The position numbers and the translations under genes were made by a program. Positions 9,001-15,564 of a stretch of 15,564 nucleotides of DNA are shown here, one piece after another. Every line of letters begins with the position of its first letter. Within the stretch, counting starts at the first letter, position 1. The notes beneath the pieces were generated by a model. That model did no database searches. It had not been told where the DNA came from and saw only the letters and a list, made by a program, of their open reading frames with translations. The stretch is taken from the NCBI GenBank assembly GCA_023411775.1, contig JAEYOL010000279.1, positions 1-15,564 on the forward strand, read 5' to 3'. This stretch comes from Bacteroidota bacterium (GTDB taxonomy: Bacteria; Bacteroidota; Bacteroidia; Chitinophagales; Chitinophagaceae).

Positions 9001-11132
9001 GACTGGCCATTAACAGCCTCAATGCAAATCCAAATGCGCCTCTCGAGGTAAACTTCGAACAATTCAGGCTGGCAACGCTTACGGGTTTTGTTCAAACGGA
9101 TTCCACGCTTGCAAACGGTGTACTTAGTGGTAAGATCACCTTTAATGAACTAGCTAACGAGCCAGTTTTTGTAGGTGATCTTTCACTGAATGATCTAAGC
9201 CTGCGCGGTGATACGGTGGGCAATGTCAAAATACTTGTCAACAACCGCGTACCAGGTACCTACGCTGCTGATATAGCCCTGAGTGGAAGAGGAAATGATG
9301 TGGGATTGACAGGTAATTATTATTTAAAAAGTGGTGACAGCAATTTTGATTTCGATCTCGATATCCGGGAAATGCCCATGGCGACGGCAGCAGCATTTTC
9401 GAATGAAATGCTCCGGGATGCCAGTGGCTCCATTAATGGAAAATTCGATATTCAGGGCACAATAGCCAAACCAGAAGTAAGGGGCGGCCTCAATTTTAAT
9501 AAAGCCCGTTTCAACTTAAGCATACTCAACAATTATTTTACAATCGACCAGGAGAAGATCAGTGTAAATGAACAGGGCATTGTATTTGACAATTTTGAGA
9601 TAAAGGACACTTCACAGAATGCGTTGCGAATAGATGGCGTTGCGGCTACAAAAAACTTTACCAACTATGATTTCGACCTGGCCATAAGAGCCCGCGATTT
9701 CCAGGCATTGAATAGTACCAAAAAGGATAATAAACTATTCTATGGCAAACTGTTTTTCAATACCAACCTACAAGTCAAAGGCACAGAAGCCACCCCCGTG
9801 ATAGATGGCAGGCTGGTGGTGAATGAAAAAACCAGTATGACCGTGGTGCTGCCCCAAAGAGAACCCGGTGTAGTGCAGCGCGAAGGCATCATCGAGTTCG
9901 TAGATATGGATGCTACGCTTTCAGATTCATTATTTATGGCGCCATACGACTCGCTCAATACGGCACCTTATACAGGTATGGAAATTTCGGTCAATGTCGA
10001 GATCGACAAGAAAGCTGAATTCAGTCTCGTGATCGACGAGGGAAATGGTGATTTTCTAAATGTAAAAGGCGAAGCCCTGCTTACCGCGGGTATTGATCCG
10101 AGTGGAAAAGTAAATATGGCCGGAACCTATGAGCTCGAGCAGGGCAGTTATGAACTCACCTTCAATTTCGTGAAACGAAAATTTGATATTGAAAAAGGAA
10201 GTCGTATTGTCTGGGAAGGAGAACCTACTGATGCCCGCGTCGATATCGATGCCATCTATGTTGCCAACGCTGCGCCACTTGACCTGGTAAAAAGCCAGCT
10301 GGAAGAGGCAACCGCTTTTGAACGCAATACCTATATGCAGAAGCTGCCGTTTGATGTGCACTTGAAAATGGAAGGAGAGCTATTAAAACCTGAGATCAGC
10401 TTTGATATTATTCTCCCCGAGGATAAAAAATATATAGTGTCAGGTGAAATTCTGAGTACTGTTAGAAACAGGCTTGAGCAACTGAGACAGGAAACAGGCG
10501 AGATGAATAAACAGGTATTCTCCCTGCTTTTACTAAATCGCTTCGTAGCTGAAAATCCCTTTGACGCCAGCGGCGGATCTTTTAATGCCGGCACCTTTGC
10601 AAGGCAGAGTGTAAGTAAACTACTGACGGAACAACTGAATCGTCTCGCCGATGACCTGGTGGCTGGTGTAGATCTCAACTTTGATGTGCTATCATCCGAA
10701 GATTATACAACCGGAGAAAGAAGAGACAGGACGGATCTGAATGTGGGCCTGTCGAAGCAACTTTTAAACGACCGACTCACTGTATCCGTAGGTAGCAATT
10801 TTGAGCTCGAAGGACCTTCCGGTTCCAATCAGCAGGGCAATAATATCGCAGGTGATATTGCGCTGGACTATCGTATCAGTCGCGACAATCGTTATCTCCT
10901 TCGTGCTTATCGCAAAAACGAATACCAGGGTGTGATCGATGGCTATATCATTGAAACAGGGGTGGGATTTATCATCACCGTCGATTATAACCGATTCCGT
11001 GAAATTTTTATGTCAAAACGTGAACGTGATCAACGTCGGCAACGGAGACGGCAACAAAGAGAAAGGGAATTGCAGCTTAAAGAACAAACACAGGAACAAA
11101 CCCCCAACACCACAACGCCCGTGAATAATTGA
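6009..11132 (+). CDS. tamB: TamB/AsmA-like inter-membrane protein (TamB C-terminal domain)
   Basis: TamB proteins are anchored in the inner membrane, span the periplasm as a long beta-rich groove, and work with an Omp85 partner in outer-membrane protein assembly and phospholipid traffic. The 1707-residue protein starts with a short basic region and one hydrophobic helix (about residues 18-39), followed by an AsmA-like start (KLDTRVEVGRIYVGLP). The rest is almost entirely periplasmic, beta-repeat in character and without cysteine-rich or enzymatic motifs. The conserved TamB domain (DUF490) covers roughly residues 1230-1670 and ends with FIITVDYNRFREIF. It is followed by a tail of about 40 residues rich in Arg, Gln and Glu (SKRERDQRRQRRRQQRE). 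Its TGA stop is one base before the tamL ATG, so the genes are an operon and probably translationally coupled. No Shine-Dalgarno is visible. The long frame is intact, which argues against a high error rate in this assembly. Confidence 0.93.
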   Translation: MEQQEKKANGWKRAGRIVLKTFLWIFFLIVLVFLLVLTPPVQNFIRKKAVAYLENKLDTRVEVGRIYVGLPRDIVLEKIYVEDRKKDTLLYGGKLMADLNIWKLITKGEVVLKYISLNDITARVKRELPDTSFNFQFIIDAFAPASSSPDTSTGASSTISLGTIELNKIRLLYKDVVTGNDMEASLDHLYTQVDKFDPAQMIYDVPKTNISGLIARVYQSKPLATAEPESKDSVEALEPSPFQISFKTLQLEKINLDYRNDVSSFYTMLDLGSLQVTSDAIDLNKRVINLDEVALKNTVASIRLGKTGSAKVVEKEVEQEVETQAEAGWRIFANNLELENNNLRFDNDNSPRVNKGMDYAHLAARDFTLNAENVLLDTDSIAGTISNASFKEQSGFVLNQLKTEFLYTSREAYLRNLYLETPGTKLQREAAIRYSSIESLAKNIGNMEVDLDIEESRVHVKDVLVFVPSLSQQPAFADPNAVWYINSRVTGRVADLKIETLQLQGLQDTKLDVSGTISGLPAMQNMEANLAIRNINSSRGDINRFLPKNTLPSNISLPNRIHASGNIRGNSSRMNTDLSVNTDLGDASITGSFSEFDNPSRMGYNAKVETRSLQLGTILQNQEMLGPVSATVTINGAGTDPKTANAIFNGTVHSAVLNRYTYRDLTLDGSIRDQKANADLSMVDPNIHFAINAVADLSGEFPKIAASGMIDSVKLQALNFTKDKIIYRGKLQADFPVTNPDDLQGKLFLTESVFVHDDQRVVLDTLQIVAARSDSGRYLQLTSPVMTARIEGQYQLTELGQVFQQAIQPYFAVVSDSSVIKTQPFDFTVNAYILDNPALKVFVPGLTQIDSVSIQAHLTDHSGWTASVKAPNIVMGPNRLRNLDLQAGTEQGAIRMITTIESLASGPNMAIDNTTLRTTIANNTVDFGLNIKNGDNKDIYNINGLLQQPQSGNYEFVLRQDSLLLNYAQWTIANDNRILITPQGINARNFELSINGQRLAINSLNANPNAPLEVNFEQFRLATLTGFVQTDSTLANGVLSGKITFNELANEPVFVGDLSLNDLSLRGDTVGNVKILVNNRVPGTYAADIALSGRGNDVGLTGNYYLKSGDSNFDFDLDIREMPMATAAAFSNEMLRDASGSINGKFDIQGTIAKPEVRGGLNFNKARFNLSILNNYFTIDQEKISVNEQGIVFDNFEIKDTSQNALRIDGVAATKNFTNYDFDLAIRARDFQALNSTKKDNKLFYGKLFFNTNLQVKGTEATPVIDGRLVVNEKTSMTVVLPQREPGVVQREGIIEFVDMDATLSDSLFMAPYDSLNTAPYTGMEISVNVEIDKKAEFSLVIDEGNGDFLNVKGEALLTAGIDPSGKVNMAGTYELEQGSYELTFNFVKRKFDIEKGSRIVWEGEPTDARVDIDAIYVANAAPLDLVKSQLEEATAFERNTYMQKLPFDVHLKMEGELLKPEISFDIILPEDKKYIVSGEILSTVRNRLEQLRQETGEMNKQVFSLLLLNRFVAENPFDASGGSFNAGTFARQSVSKLLTEQLNRLADDLVAGVDLNFDVLSSEDYTTGERRDRTDLNVGLSKQLLNDRLTVSVGSNFELEGPSGSNQQGNNIAGDIALDYRISRDNRYLLRAYRKNEYQGVIDGYIIETGVGFIITVDYNRFREIFMSKRERDQRRQRRRQQRERELQLKEQTQEQTPNTTTPVNN

Positions 11133-11133
11133 T

Positions 11134-13395
11134 ATGAGCCGCCTGATGAACCATAGTACTATTTTGATCCTTGTCGTATTGCTGGCCTCCTGTAGCGCCA
11201 CCAAAAAAGTTCCAGACGGGGATGCCCTGTACCTGGGTGCCACAATAAAATTCGATAGTTCCGGACTTAGATCCAAGGAAAGAAAAGAACTGCGCGACGA
11301 CCTAAGCGCCCTGACACGTCCCCGCCCCAATAAGCGTATCCTGGGTATACCGTTCAAACTGCTTTTTAATAATATCCGCTGGCTTCGCAAAAAGGGTGAA
11401 CCACCTGTACTCCTCAGTGATGTGAATACGGAGTACAATCAGAAAGTGCTCCAAAGTAATCTCGAAAATCGCGGCTTTTTCGCGGCAAATGTAAGATGGG
11501 ATACTACGGTTAAGCGGAAAAAAGCCCGCGCCATCTATACCGTAAGGCCGGGTCCGCAGTATAAGATCAACGCTGTTCATTTTGCGGATGATACCAGCAT
11601 CCTCCAACAAAGGATCAATGAAGTAAAAGAGAAAAGTTTTCTCAAACCAGGTGAAGCGTTTGATCTTGACCTGATAAAAGGTGAACGCGATCGAATTGAC
11701 GCACACCTGAAAGAAAATGGTTTTTATTTCTTCGACCCTGATCTTTTAATCGTACAGGTAGATACTACGCTTGGCAACTACCTGGTGGATCTATATGTAA
11801 AAGTAAAACCTGAAACACCGGCGCGTGCCCGTGAAGTATATACCATCAACGATGTGTATATTTTTTCACAATTCGGATTAAGAGCGAGTGAGAACGATAC
11901 CACCAAAAGCAAGGCCGAGTATTACAAAGGTTACTATGTGGTGGATCCGAGAAAACTTTATAAGCCCCGCTTGTTCGAACAGTCGATGCAGTTTGATCCA
12001 GGTGATATTTATAATCGGGCTGATCATGGCCAAACGATCAGCAGGCTTGTCAACCTCGACCTTTTCAAATTTGTAAAAAACAGGTTCGAGCCCGTTGCCG
12101 GTATTGATTCGTCAAAACTGAATGTATATTATTACCTGACCGCATTCCCTAAAAAAGCATTGCGAGGAGAAGTCAATGCTCATACAAAATCAAACAACCT
12201 CACGGGATCCTCGATTACGATCGGGTGGCGCAATCGTAATACGCTTCGTGGTGGTGAACTTCTCACTATCGATGCCACTGGTGGGTTTGAAGTGCAGTAC
12301 AGCGGCCAGATGCGAGGCTTCAATACCTATCGCGGCGGAATAGAAGCCAACTTCACATTTCCGCGCTTTATCATCCCATTCGGACTCAACCCGAAGGGAA
12401 GCTTTGTTCCAAAAACAAATTTCAAATTGGGTTATGACATGCTGATCCGGAATAAACTTTATACCATGCAATCTTTTCGTGGAGGATGGAGTTATATCTG
12501 GAAGGAAAATATTTATAAGGAACATGAGTTCAACCTGGTTGATATCAACTATGTCCATCCTTTTAAGATCAGCGATATGTACCGCGACAGCGCGGCTAAA
12601 AATCCCACGCTGTTAAAAGCCGTAGAAAACCAGTTTATTCTTGGAACCAATTACGATTATACTTACAACTCGCTCGTTGGAAAACCTGCTATGAGCAGTG
12701 GATTTTATTTCCAGGGCAATCTCGACCTCTCGGGTAATATTGTAGGCCTGATCACGGGAGCAAACGCAAGGAACAATAACCAGAAAAATATTTTTGATAC
12801 GCCCTTTTCTCAATATGTACGCCTGTTGAGTGATATGCGTTATTATATCAAGCTTTCCAAAACATCAGTATGGGCAAATCGGCTGATTGTTGGTGTCGGA
12901 ATTCCGCACGGCAATTCTCTACAGTTACCTTACATCAAGCAGTTTTTTGTCGGCGGCACCAATAGTATTCGTGCATTTCGCAGCCGCTCCCTCGGCCCGG
13001 GCAACTATATCGATACGCTCAACACTACTTTTTTACCTGATCAGTCGGGAGATATCAAGCTTGAGATCAATACGGAGCTCCGTAAAAAACTATTCGGCAT
13101 TGTACATGGCGCTATCTTCCTGGATGCCGGGAATGTGTGGCTCTTCAATGAAGATCCCAATAAGCCCGGCGGCAGGATCAGCAAGGATTTTATCCAGGAG
13201 ATCGCGGTCGGCGCGGGTGTAGGGTTAAGGTTTGATGTTTCTTTCCTGGTCGTTCGTTTCGATGTCGCCTTCCCCCTACGCAAACCCTGGCTGGATGATA
13301 AAGAACGCTGGGTGATACGACAGATCAGGCTGGCGAGCCCGAGCTGGCGTAAACAGAATGTGGTTTTCAACCTGGGTATAGGCTATCCTTTCTAA
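11134..13395 (+). CDS. tamL: TamL: lipoprotein Omp85/BamA-family outer-membrane protein
   Basis: Omp85 proteins insert beta-barrel proteins into the outer membrane; the Bacteroidota TamL form is lipid-anchored and pairs with TamB. The 753-residue protein has a signal peptide with lipobox LLASC, giving C20 as the lipidated residue (ATG at 11134; a second in-frame ATG at 11146 would also keep the lipobox). Residues about 30-370 hold POTRA-like repeats, and about 375-753 form the barrel. GGTNSIRAF (about 607-615) is the conserved barrel loop-6 motif with R613; the glycine of the usual VRGF/Y form is replaced by alanine. The protein ends in NLGIGYPF, a terminal aromatic residue as expected of a beta-signal. 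It follows tamB with a one-base gap, and its ribosome binding region lies inside the end of tamB. The stop is TAA. No T-tailed hairpin follows immediately. Confidence 0.93.
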   Translation: MSRLMNHSTILILVVLLASCSATKKVPDGDALYLGATIKFDSSGLRSKERKELRDDLSALTRPRPNKRILGIPFKLLFNNIRWLRKKGEPPVLLSDVNTEYNQKVLQSNLENRGFFAANVRWDTTVKRKKARAIYTVRPGPQYKINAVHFADDTSILQQRINEVKEKSFLKPGEAFDLDLIKGERDRIDAHLKENGFYFFDPDLLIVQVDTTLGNYLVDLYVKVKPETPARAREVYTINDVYIFSQFGLRASENDTTKSKAEYYKGYYVVDPRKLYKPRLFEQSMQFDPGDIYNRADHGQTISRLVNLDLFKFVKNRFEPVAGIDSSKLNVYYYLTAFPKKALRGEVNAHTKSNNLTGSSITIGWRNRNTLRGGELLTIDATGGFEVQYSGQMRGFNTYRGGIEANFTFPRFIIPFGLNPKGSFVPKTNFKLGYDMLIRNKLYTMQSFRGGWSYIWKENIYKEHEFNLVDINYVHPFKISDMYRDSAAKNPTLLKAVENQFILGTNYDYTYNSLVGKPAMSSGFYFQGNLDLSGNIVGLITGANARNNNQKNIFDTPFSQYVRLLSDMRYYIKLSKTSVWANRLIVGVGIPHGNSLQLPYIKQFFVGGTNSIRAFRSRSLGPGNYIDTLNTTFLPDQSGDIKLEINTELRKKLFGIVHGAIFLDAGNVWLFNEDPNKPGGRISKDFIQEIAVGAGVGLRFDVSFLVVRFDVAFPLRKPWLDDKERWVIRQIRLASPSWRKQNVVFNLGIGYPF

Positions 13396-13460
13396 TATGG
13401 GCCAAACGGAAATAGTGATTTAAGTCAACTATAACAATCCGGCTCGTAAAAAGCCCATAT
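13395..13460 (+). repeat. Nested inverted repeats just after tamL
   Basis: ATATGGGC (13395-13402, overlapping the last base of the tamL stop codon) is exactly complementary to GCCCATAT at 13453-13460. Nested inside are CGGA (13407-13410) with TCCG (13438-13441), and ATAGT (13412-13416) with ACTAT (13428-13432). Together they could fold the 3' end of the tamB-tamL mRNA into one long hairpin with internal loops. A run of seven T lies at 13480-13486, too far from the stem for a classical terminator. The structure may stabilise the mRNA 3' end; that is inference. Confidence 0.4.
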
Positions 13461-13518
13461 CTCCCGCACGAATAAATACTTTTTTTGACGCATATATTTT
13501 AAATACTGCTCCACTTAC

Positions 13519-13549
13519 TTGAATAGCGGAATTCTAATTATCATATTTG
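13519..13549 (+). promoter_or_regulatory. Candidate promoter in the tamL-GGT gap
   Basis: TTG at 13519-13521 and CATATTTG at 13542-13549 are 20 bases apart. The second box matches TAnnTTTG except for C in place of the first T. Transcription would begin near 13555, after the tamL mRNA structure and before the terminator at 13670-13693. No equally good box was seen between that terminator and the GGT-like start. Confidence 0.35.
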
Positions 13550-13554
13550 TTGCA

Positions 13555-13693
13555 GATAAGAAATCCAATACTGAAACACCGAATAGTTATCCAATATCTT
13601 AAAACTTATTGTTTTAATCCAAACCTCTGAAAACACCCGTTGAAGCTCTAATTGAGTAAGATTGTAAAAGGCCGGCTTTCGCCGGTCTTTTTT
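13555..13693 (+). ncRNA. Candidate small RNA or leader of about 140 nt
   Basis: A possible transcript from the promoter at 13519-13549 to the terminator at 13670-13693 would be about 139 nt long and contains no convincing reading frame. It holds a perfect 7-bp hairpin, TTAAAAC (13599-13605) and GTTTTAA (13611-13617) around a TTATT loop, and ends in a GC-rich terminator hairpin. It matches no RNA family I recognise. It may be an independent small RNA, or a leader whose terminator controls the GGT-like gene 58 bases downstream. Both ends are predicted, not observed. Confidence 0.3.
13670..13693 (+). terminator. Strong intrinsic terminator
   Basis: GGCCGGC (13670-13676), loop TTTC (13677-13680) and GCCGGTC (13681-13687) form a 7-bp GC-rich stem with one G-T wobble. 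Six T follow (13688-13693) and an A run precedes (13666-13669). It is a textbook plus-strand terminator. It lies 275 bases after the tamL stop and 58 bases before the GGT-like start, so it ends either a long tamL 3' UTR or a separate small transcript. Confidence 0.85.
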
Positions 13694-13751
13694 ATTACCC
13701 ACCCCATCAGTCTGCTTGCATTTACTAACTTCAGACATCAAACTTCCTGAT

Positions 13752-14588
13752 ATGAGATCTATTCTATTCTATGTCTTGCTGCTTCTAATTTGTTATACCA
13801 ATAATGCTCAACCCACACAAAAACCTCCTTTACATGGAAAAAACTGGATGGCCATCACAGGTAAGCCACTTGCAGCGCAGGCGGGAGCGATGGTTTTTCA
13901 GCAGGGCGGAAATGCTGTTGACGCTGCCTGTGCTATGCTGGCTGCGACCTGTACTATGTGGGACGTATTAAGTTGGGGTGGGGAAACACAGGCGTTGATC
14001 TATAATCCAAAAACAAAAAAAGTAATCGCGATCAATGCCCTGGGCGTTGCCCCTACCGGCGCAACACCTGAATTTTTCAAAGGCAAGGGTTATAATTTCC
14101 CACCTGAATATGGTCCGCTGGCAGCCGTTACACCTGGCACACCCGGCGGCCTTTGTCACATGCTTGCTGAATATGGCACGATGAGTTTGAAACAGGTGCT
14201 GGCGCCTGCGATGCAACTCGCGGAAGGTTATCCTATCGACGCACAAACCGCCAATAGCATCGAAAGAGGAAAAGACAGGATCCTGGAATGGCCTTATAGC
14301 AAAAAAGTTTTTCTGACACACCCTGGTGAGAAACGGGAAGCGCCCGAGGCGGGTGAAATCTTTGTACAAAAAGATCTGTTGGAAACATTGAAAAAAATGG
14401 TCGAAGCGGAGCAGCAGGCACTCAGTCATAATAAAAATCGTAAGCAGGCGATCATGGCTGCTTACGATCGCTTTTATAAAGGAGATATCGCGAAAGAAAT
14501 TGTGAGAGGGTGCAGGGTGCAGGGCGGATTGTTCACGATGGAAGATCTGGCAAAATGGAAACCCATAGAAGAAGAGCCCTACATGTAA
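13752..14588 (+). CDS. N-terminal ORF of the GGT-like gene (before the frameshift)
   Basis: This ORF of 278 residues holds the signal peptide and most of the large-subunit region of a GGT-family precursor, and ends prematurely at TAA (14586-14588) after EEEPYM. It lacks the self-cleavage site and nucleophile, so it cannot be an active enzyme by itself. Confidence 0.7.
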   Translation: MRSILFYVLLLLICYTNNAQPTQKPPLHGKNWMAITGKPLAAQAGAMVFQQGGNAVDAACAMLAATCTMWDVLSWGGETQALIYNPKTKKVIAINALGVAPTGATPEFFKGKGYNFPPEYGPLAAVTPGTPGGLCHMLAEYGTMSLKQVLAPAMQLAEGYPIDAQTANSIERGKDRILEWPYSKKVFLTHPGEKREAPEAGEIFVQKDLLETLKKMVEAEQQALSHNKNRKQAIMAAYDRFYKGDIAKEIVRGCRVQGGLFTMEDLAKWKPIEEEPYM

Positions 14589-15564
14589 ATTATAAAGGAA
14601 TTGAAGTATACAAGTTGCAGCAATGGACCCAGGGGCCCGTGATGTTGCAGGCGCTTAATATCCTTGAAAATTTCGACCTCAAAAAAATGGGCTACAACAG
14701 CACTCAATATATTCATACGGTGTACCAGGCCATGAACCTGGCATTTGCCGACCGTGATTTTTATTATGGCGATCCTTATTTTCCACCCGAAGAACCGATG
14801 CAGGGTTTATTAAATAAGGAGTATGCCAAACAACGGGCTGCTTTGATCAATCCCGATAAAAATGATCCCATGGTTGGCCCGGGTGACCCTTATCCTTTTG
14901 AATCAAAAACAAATCCCTGGCTCGACCTGATGAAGAAAAGAGGTTTTGATACTGCGCCCCCGACCAGGAAAAATTTTATGCCCACGCACGATGCTGGTGG
15001 CACTGCTGTAAACATTACGGATGAATATATGGACCGGCTTTGGCGTGGAACTACCAGCATCGAAGCTGCAGATAAAGAAGGCTGGGTGGTATCCATAACT
15101 CCCAGTGGGGGCTGGCTGCCTGCCTGTATTGCTGGAAATACCGGCGTGGGGATGAGCCAGCGGATGCAAAGCTTTGTCCTGGATGCCGAATTAAATCCAT
15201 TTAATGTGGTGGCGCCCGGCAAAAGGCCAAGGGTCACACTCACTCCTTCGCTCGCGCTGAAAGATGGGAAACCCTTTCTCTCATTTGCGGTGCAGGGCGG
15301 CGATACGCAGGATCAAAACCTGCTGCAGTTTTTTCTGAACATTGTCGAATTCGACATGACGGTACAACGTGCAAGCGAAGCCGCCAATATCAATAGTAAC
15401 CAGCTCTGGCTCTCCCTCGGCGGCACCAAAACTGACGACCGAAAACCTCAGCCCGGAAGTATACTGATCAACAACAATGTACCTGATAAGGTTAGGGAAG
15501 AATTGAAGAAAATGGGTTATACTTTAAGTTTTGGCAACCGCACCAGCGGCCCCATCAACGCCAT
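14585..15564 (+). CDS. C-terminal ORF of the GGT-like gene (after the frameshift, open at window edge)
   Basis: Homology continues in the frame of GTA at 14585 with no stop to the last base. This part holds the end of the large subunit and most of the small subunit, with the cleavage site before TTS at 15050-15058 and the QGGDTQDQN motif near 15292-15318. There is no start codon or ribosome binding site at its beginning, so it is best read as the continuation of the preceding ORF. Confidence 0.65.

Larger units (their letters stand above)
13752..15564 (+). pseudogene. Secreted gamma-glutamyltransferase-family protein, frameshifted and cut by window edge
   Basis: GGT-family enzymes are exported, self-cleaving N-terminal nucleophile hydrolases that act on gamma-glutamyl compounds such as glutathione. 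The ATG at 13752 begins a signal peptide (MRSILFYVLLLLICYTNNAQ); a TTG at 13716 in the same frame is less likely. Family blocks include the QAGAMVFQQGGNAVDAACA region (from about residue 38) and TPGTPGG. The first frame stops at 14586-14588, and homology continues in another frame from about 14582 (HVNYKGIEVYKLQQWTQGPV). One missing C near 14580-14583 explains this exactly: a PYHVNYKG reading is restored by one added base. The downstream frame is open to the window end and holds the self-cleavage site at GTTS, with the likely nucleophile Thr at 15050-15052, then TPSGGW, PGKRPR and QGGDTQDQN. The GGDxQxQ form points to the less-studied YwrD-like branch rather than E. coli Ggt. The C-terminus lies beyond the window. 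Confidence 0.85.

Noticed and set aside
13480..13486. Run of seven T as a terminator of tamL
   Set aside because: No stem directly precedes it; the nearest paired segment ends about 20 bases upstream.
14549..14588. Programmed -1 frameshift in the GGT-like gene
   Set aside because: No X XXY YYZ slippery heptamer in frame and no clear downstream stimulatory hairpin; a lost C explains the junction more simply.
1..15564. Mobile element, CRISPR, tRNA or defence island
   Set aside because: I saw no transposase or integrase, no regularly spaced repeats, no tRNA-like cloverleaf and no defence-associated domains; the genes are ordinary chromosomal families.

Overview
The window looks like chromosomal DNA from a member of the Bacteroidota, most likely near the Chitinophagaceae. 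This rests on three things: a TamB gene coupled to a lipoprotein-type Omp85 gene (TamL), start codons without Shine-Dalgarno sequences, and promoter-like boxes of the TAnnTTTG type. The organism is inferred from gene content and was not confirmed by any search. There is no insertion sequence, tRNA, rRNA, CRISPR array or phage gene.

Layout. Bases 1-306 (minus) hold the N-terminal part of ribonuclease HII. Divergent from it, 444-1523 (plus) is a COX15/CtaA-type heme A synthase with a promoter box almost touching its start codon. Bases 1594-3834 (plus) encode a membrane-embedded patatin-like phospholipase interrupted by one in-frame TAG at 2896-2898. On the minus strand, read from right to left, a KASIII/FabH-family condensing enzyme (5872-4820) is followed by a diacylglycerol-kinase-like lipid kinase (4769-3861). 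The lipid kinase converges on the patatin gene. Divergent from fabH, 6009-11132 (plus) is a 1707-residue TamB. One base later comes the Omp85 lipoprotein TamL (11134-13395). Bases 13396-13751 are the longest non-coding stretch; they hold nested inverted repeats, a candidate promoter, a small hairpin and a strong intrinsic terminator, which together suggest a small RNA of about 140 nt or a leader. The window ends in a secreted gamma-glutamyltransferase-family gene (from 13752) with a single-base frameshift near 14580.

How the genes fit together. Most of the window concerns the cell envelope and its lipids: starting fatty-acid chains (FabH family), lipid phosphorylation (DGK-like), phospholipid cleavage (patatin), and assembly or lipid supply of the outer membrane (TamB/TamL). 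Heme A synthase serves aa3-type respiratory oxidases, and the GGT-like protein is exported. The link between these genes is functional proximity only; the one clear operon is tamB-tamL.

The most notable points are the two broken but otherwise well-preserved genes (amber stop in the patatin, frameshift in the GGT-like gene), the membrane-domain plus patatin architecture, and the candidate small RNA upstream of the GGT-like gene. I did not find a convincing novel multi-gene system.
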